DNA from: Mariprofundaceae bacterium
GTDB taxonomy: Bacteria; Pseudomonadota; Zetaproteobacteria; Mariprofundales; Mariprofundaceae
Length of the DNA: 64,000 nucleotides
Reading direction: 5' to 3'
Assembly (NCBI GenBank): GCA_021772895.1
Contig: JAJFLC010000005.1
Span: 186,001 to 250,000, forward strand
Shown: positions 61,849 through 64,000 of the stretch, in pieces
Layout: each line of letters starts with the position of its first letter
Numbering within the stretch: position 1 is the first letter of the stretch
Made by a program: the position numbers and the translations under genes
Notes under the pieces: model-generated
What the model was told of the DNA's origin: nothing
What the model saw: the letters and a program-made list of their open reading frames with translations, nothing else
Databases searched by the model: none

Positions 61849-62544
61849 TTAAATACTTCTCGTGCCGAAAAGCACTGTACCGAGGCGAACCATTGTTGCC
61901 CCTTCCTCTATTGCGATACGAAAATCACCGCTCATCCCCATGCACAGTTCGCGAAGGCTTGCATCACCAAGCTCATCTCGCAAGCCTTGTAACATTGAAA
62001 AACTCGATCGCATCTCATGGATCCCTGTATCAGAATCAGCATCTTTGAGCCTGGCTGCCATGCCCATCAAACCAATCACGTTCAGGCCATCGATCTGTTT
62101 CACCTGGCTGAGAAATAATGCTAACGACTCAGGCGGCACCCCATATTTCTGTTTTTCTCCAGAGATATTGACCTGAATCAATACTGGTAACACACGGTCT
62201 GTGACATGTTTGGCGACCATCTTCGCCACTTCGATATCGCACAAACTATGCCACATATATGCAAATTGACCGACATATTTGGCTTTATTTCGTTGAACCG
62301 GCCCAATCATATGCCAGTTTAACTCAGGGAACTTTTGAGCCCTGTCTCGCAGTGCCTGTGGCCGGGACTCTGCAAAATCTATCTGTCCCGCATGCGCAAG
62401 CATCGATACTTCATCATCTGTATGATATTTAGATACCGCAAGCATACGCGTACCGGAAACATCCATTTCATCACGCAGCAATTGCCAGCGTGAAATCAAT
62501 TCAAGTTCAACCGGGTTGATTGTGTTTATTTCGGCTGTAGCCAA
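61849..62544 (-). CDS. YggS/PLPBP pyridoxal-phosphate homeostasis protein
   Basis: 231 residues. The PLP lysine is in MLAVSKYHTDDEV; WHMIGPVQRNKAKYV and LCMGMSGDFRIAIEEGATMVR are characteristic. It is a single alpha/beta barrel without the second domain of alanine racemase and regulates PLP supply. It starts one base after the WecA-like stop. Confidence 0.95.
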   Translation of the reverse strand: MATAEINTINPVELELISRWQLLRDEMDVSGTRMLAVSKYHTDDEVSMLAHAGQIDFAESRPQALRDRAQKFPELNWHMIGPVQRNKAKYVGQFAYMWHSLCDIEVAKMVAKHVTDRVLPVLIQVNISGEKQKYGVPPESLALFLSQVKQIDGLNVIGLMGMAARLKDADSDTGIHEMRSSFSMLQGLRDELGDASLRELCMGMSGDFRIAIEEGATMVRLGTVLFGTRSI

Positions 62545-62545
62545 C

Positions 62546-63667
62546 TCAGTTACGTTTGGCCTGTTGAAGCATTAAAAAACTTAATAACATATAAAAAATC
62601 ACCGCCTGCCCCACAAGCAGCCATGCCGCAAAAACAGAACCTTTTACAATGGCCAGTGCTGCAAGGCCCATGATCAACGAGAGCGCCACCACAACCATCA
62701 CCGTCTGTACAGGAGAGCAACCGAGTGCCATCAATCGATGATGCAGATGATCCCGACCCACAAATTCAAGCCATCCCCGAAAGCTCTTTACATCACCACG
62801 ATGTATTCGCGCAATGGTTGTATAAATCATATCAAAAATCATCACAGAAAAGATCAAGAGCGGTGCAGAATAAGCCTTCAAGGCGCCTTCATCTGACCAG
62901 TCACCCATCACAGCAACAGATGCCATCATCCAGCCCAGATAGGTGCTGCCAACATCACCCAGAAAAGTCCTGGCAGAGCGATCATATCTGGCATTATCAG
63001 GCAAAAATCCGAGCGCAGCTCCGGTCAGTGAGAGGCAGAGCAATAACATATAGGTCTGCCCTGTATGCCAGGCCAACATCGCCATCAACGTACACACAGC
63101 TGTTGCCAAAGAAGCCGCCAAACCATTAATGCCATCGAGGAAATTAAATGCGTTGGTAATACCGATGATCCATAGCGCAGTGATCATATAACTGACGGGC
63201 ATCCCCCACCATGTACCCGGTGCAATTGTGACATAGACATCACAGGCCATCAAAACAACCAGAGCAAGCATCTGACCAAGAAGCTTTATCCCTGCCGGAA
63301 TTTCCCTTAGGTCATCCCAAAAAGAAAGCATGGCAACAATCAGGGCAGAGATGCACACACCTTTTAATTCAAGGGAGTAATTAAAATTAAAAAACAGCGT
63401 TAAATTCACGGATATTAAAACTGCCAGGCCACCGATTCTGGGTGTCGGTTTTGTGTGCACCCTGCGGGCGTCCGGCATATCCAGTGCGCCTACCTTCAAG
63501 GCAAGGTGAATCACGAACGGCATCAGTCCATAAGTTAATAATACCGCGGCAATCGCAAGTTTGGCCCCTTGCGTAAACAAACCTGTCAGTTCCCATGGAA
63601 AACTAAACGCCGCTCCCAATAGAAGCGCCACGATACGAAGTGCTGTTTTATCAATTAGTTGATACAC
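62546..63667 (-). CDS. WecA/MraY-like polyprenyl-phosphate sugar-phosphate transferase
   Basis: 373 residues with about ten membrane segments. The family motifs are RVHTKPTPRIGG (58-69), FWDDLREIPAG and NAFNFLDGINGLAA. It transfers a sugar-1-phosphate from a UDP-sugar to undecaprenyl phosphate and so starts a glycan; the sugar is not determined by sequence. It overlaps the aminotransferase end by 13 bases. Confidence 0.93.
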   Translation of the reverse strand: MYQLIDKTALRIVALLLGAAFSFPWELTGLFTQGAKLAIAAVLLTYGLMPFVIHLALKVGALDMPDARRVHTKPTPRIGGLAVLISVNLTLFFNFNYSLELKGVCISALIVAMLSFWDDLREIPAGIKLLGQMLALVVLMACDVYVTIAPGTWWGMPVSYMITALWIIGITNAFNFLDGINGLAASLATAVCTLMAMLAWHTGQTYMLLLCLSLTGAALGFLPDNARYDRSARTFLGDVGSTYLGWMMASVAVMGDWSDEGALKAYSAPLLIFSVMIFDMIYTTIARIHRGDVKSFRGWLEFVGRDHLHHRLMALGCSPVQTVMVVVALSLIMGLAALAIVKGSVFAAWLLVGQAVIFYMLLSFLMLQQAKRN

Positions 63668-64000
63668 GATTTCACCGCTTCCTTTAACTGTTTAAATTCA
63701 GGTTCACTGATGTCCACCAGCATTGGCAGTGAAAGCATATCCAGCCATGCTCTTTCAGCACCCGGTGCATACGTGCCAAGCAATCGACTGATTGGCATTG
63801 TAACCGGGCGTGCTGCGGTCACATTGTATTCTCGAAGCTGGTTCAGGAAAGAACCTGCCGCTCCGGCAGTCCGAACAATATAACGATAGTGATTGCCTTG
63901 ATGTATACCTGAGACTGGAGCAATTTCGCCACCATCAAACCATGCATCCATTTTATAAGACAGTGCCTCACGCGCATTCAACTCATCATCCGCCGCTTTC
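63655..64000 (-). CDS. DegT/DnrJ/EryC1 sugar aminotransferase, C-terminal part
   Basis: The frame is open to the window edge, so the first part of the gene lies outside. The visible 115 residues match the C-terminal domain (HQGNHYRYIVRTAG, LREYNVTAARPVTMPISR, MLSLPMLVDISEPEFKQLKE) of PLP aminotransferases that make amino sugars for surface glycans. Its place before a WecA-like gene fits such a pathway. Confidence 0.85.
   Translation of the reverse strand, partial: KAADDELNAREALSYKMDAWFDGGEIAPVSGIHQGNHYRYIVRTAGAAGSFLNQLREYNVTAARPVTMPISRLLGTYAPGAERAWLDMLSLPMLVDISEPEFKQLKEAVKSCIN

Overview
The window is a 64 kb stretch of a Gram-negative bacterial chromosome. It carries lipid A export (MsbA), LPS assembly (LptE), Wza/Wzc-type capsule export, peptidoglycan amidase, Isc-type Fe-S assembly and a type VI secretion system. 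The order leuS-lptE-holA and the cysE-iscR-iscS-iscA run are proteobacterial. I suspect a marine iron- or sulfur-associated proteobacterium, possibly a zetaproteobacterium, but this is inference; no rRNA or other decisive marker is present. No tRNA, rRNA, CRISPR array or complete insertion sequence was recognised.

Layout. 1-2626 (+): a membrane coiled-coil protein, a bactofilin, a gamma-carbonic-anhydrase-like protein and a Ppx/GppA phosphatase. 2611-12844 (-): an envelope and exopolysaccharide run with a DUF374-type acyltransferase, MsbA, an AMIN-amidase, a Wzy/ligase-like polymerase, a short membrane protein, a Wzc tyrosine autokinase and an unusual FG-GAP + OmpA + Wza fusion lipoprotein. 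13059-16230 (+): an ExeA-type ATPase, a degenerate HD-GYP protein and a double cyclic-nucleotide-binding protein. 16215-24093 (-): def, gcvR-like, iscA-iscS-iscR with an IscR box, cysE, an M16 peptidase, pnp and rpsO.

24780-45350 (+) is the accessory heart of the window. A LuxR-type regulator precedes a type VI secretion locus: tssK, a tssL-tssM fusion, tssA, a tssB-tssC fusion, hcp, tssE, tssF, tssG, vgrG. A long tail of cargo follows: an unknown protein after vgrG, a broken copy of the vgrG 3' end, two HNH nucleases, a Doc/Fic-like protein lacking the motif histidine, a DRGH nuclease, a protein that begins with a ubiquitin-like domain, a MORN-type repeat protein, a DUF4280 PAAR-like protein and a protein with a possible His/Cys protease dyad. 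No ClpV, TssJ or full-length TssM is present. The same inverted repeat (TGTCCCAT-N4-ATGGGA) occurs three times, ahead of tssK, the second HNH gene and the MORN gene, which suggests one regulator controls core and cargo.

45433-64000 returns to housekeeping and envelope genes: a radical SAM protein (-); a DUF1538 transporter with two P-II-like proteins behind a structured leader (+); a metal ABC transporter (binding protein and permease, no ATPase) with a porin and a His/Cys-rich protein (-); bioA, holA, lptE and leuS (-); a roadblock/MglA-like GTPase module (+) with a CRP-like site upstream; a 153-bp MITE-like element; then yggT, proC, yggS, a WecA-like transferase and the end of a DegT aminotransferase (-).
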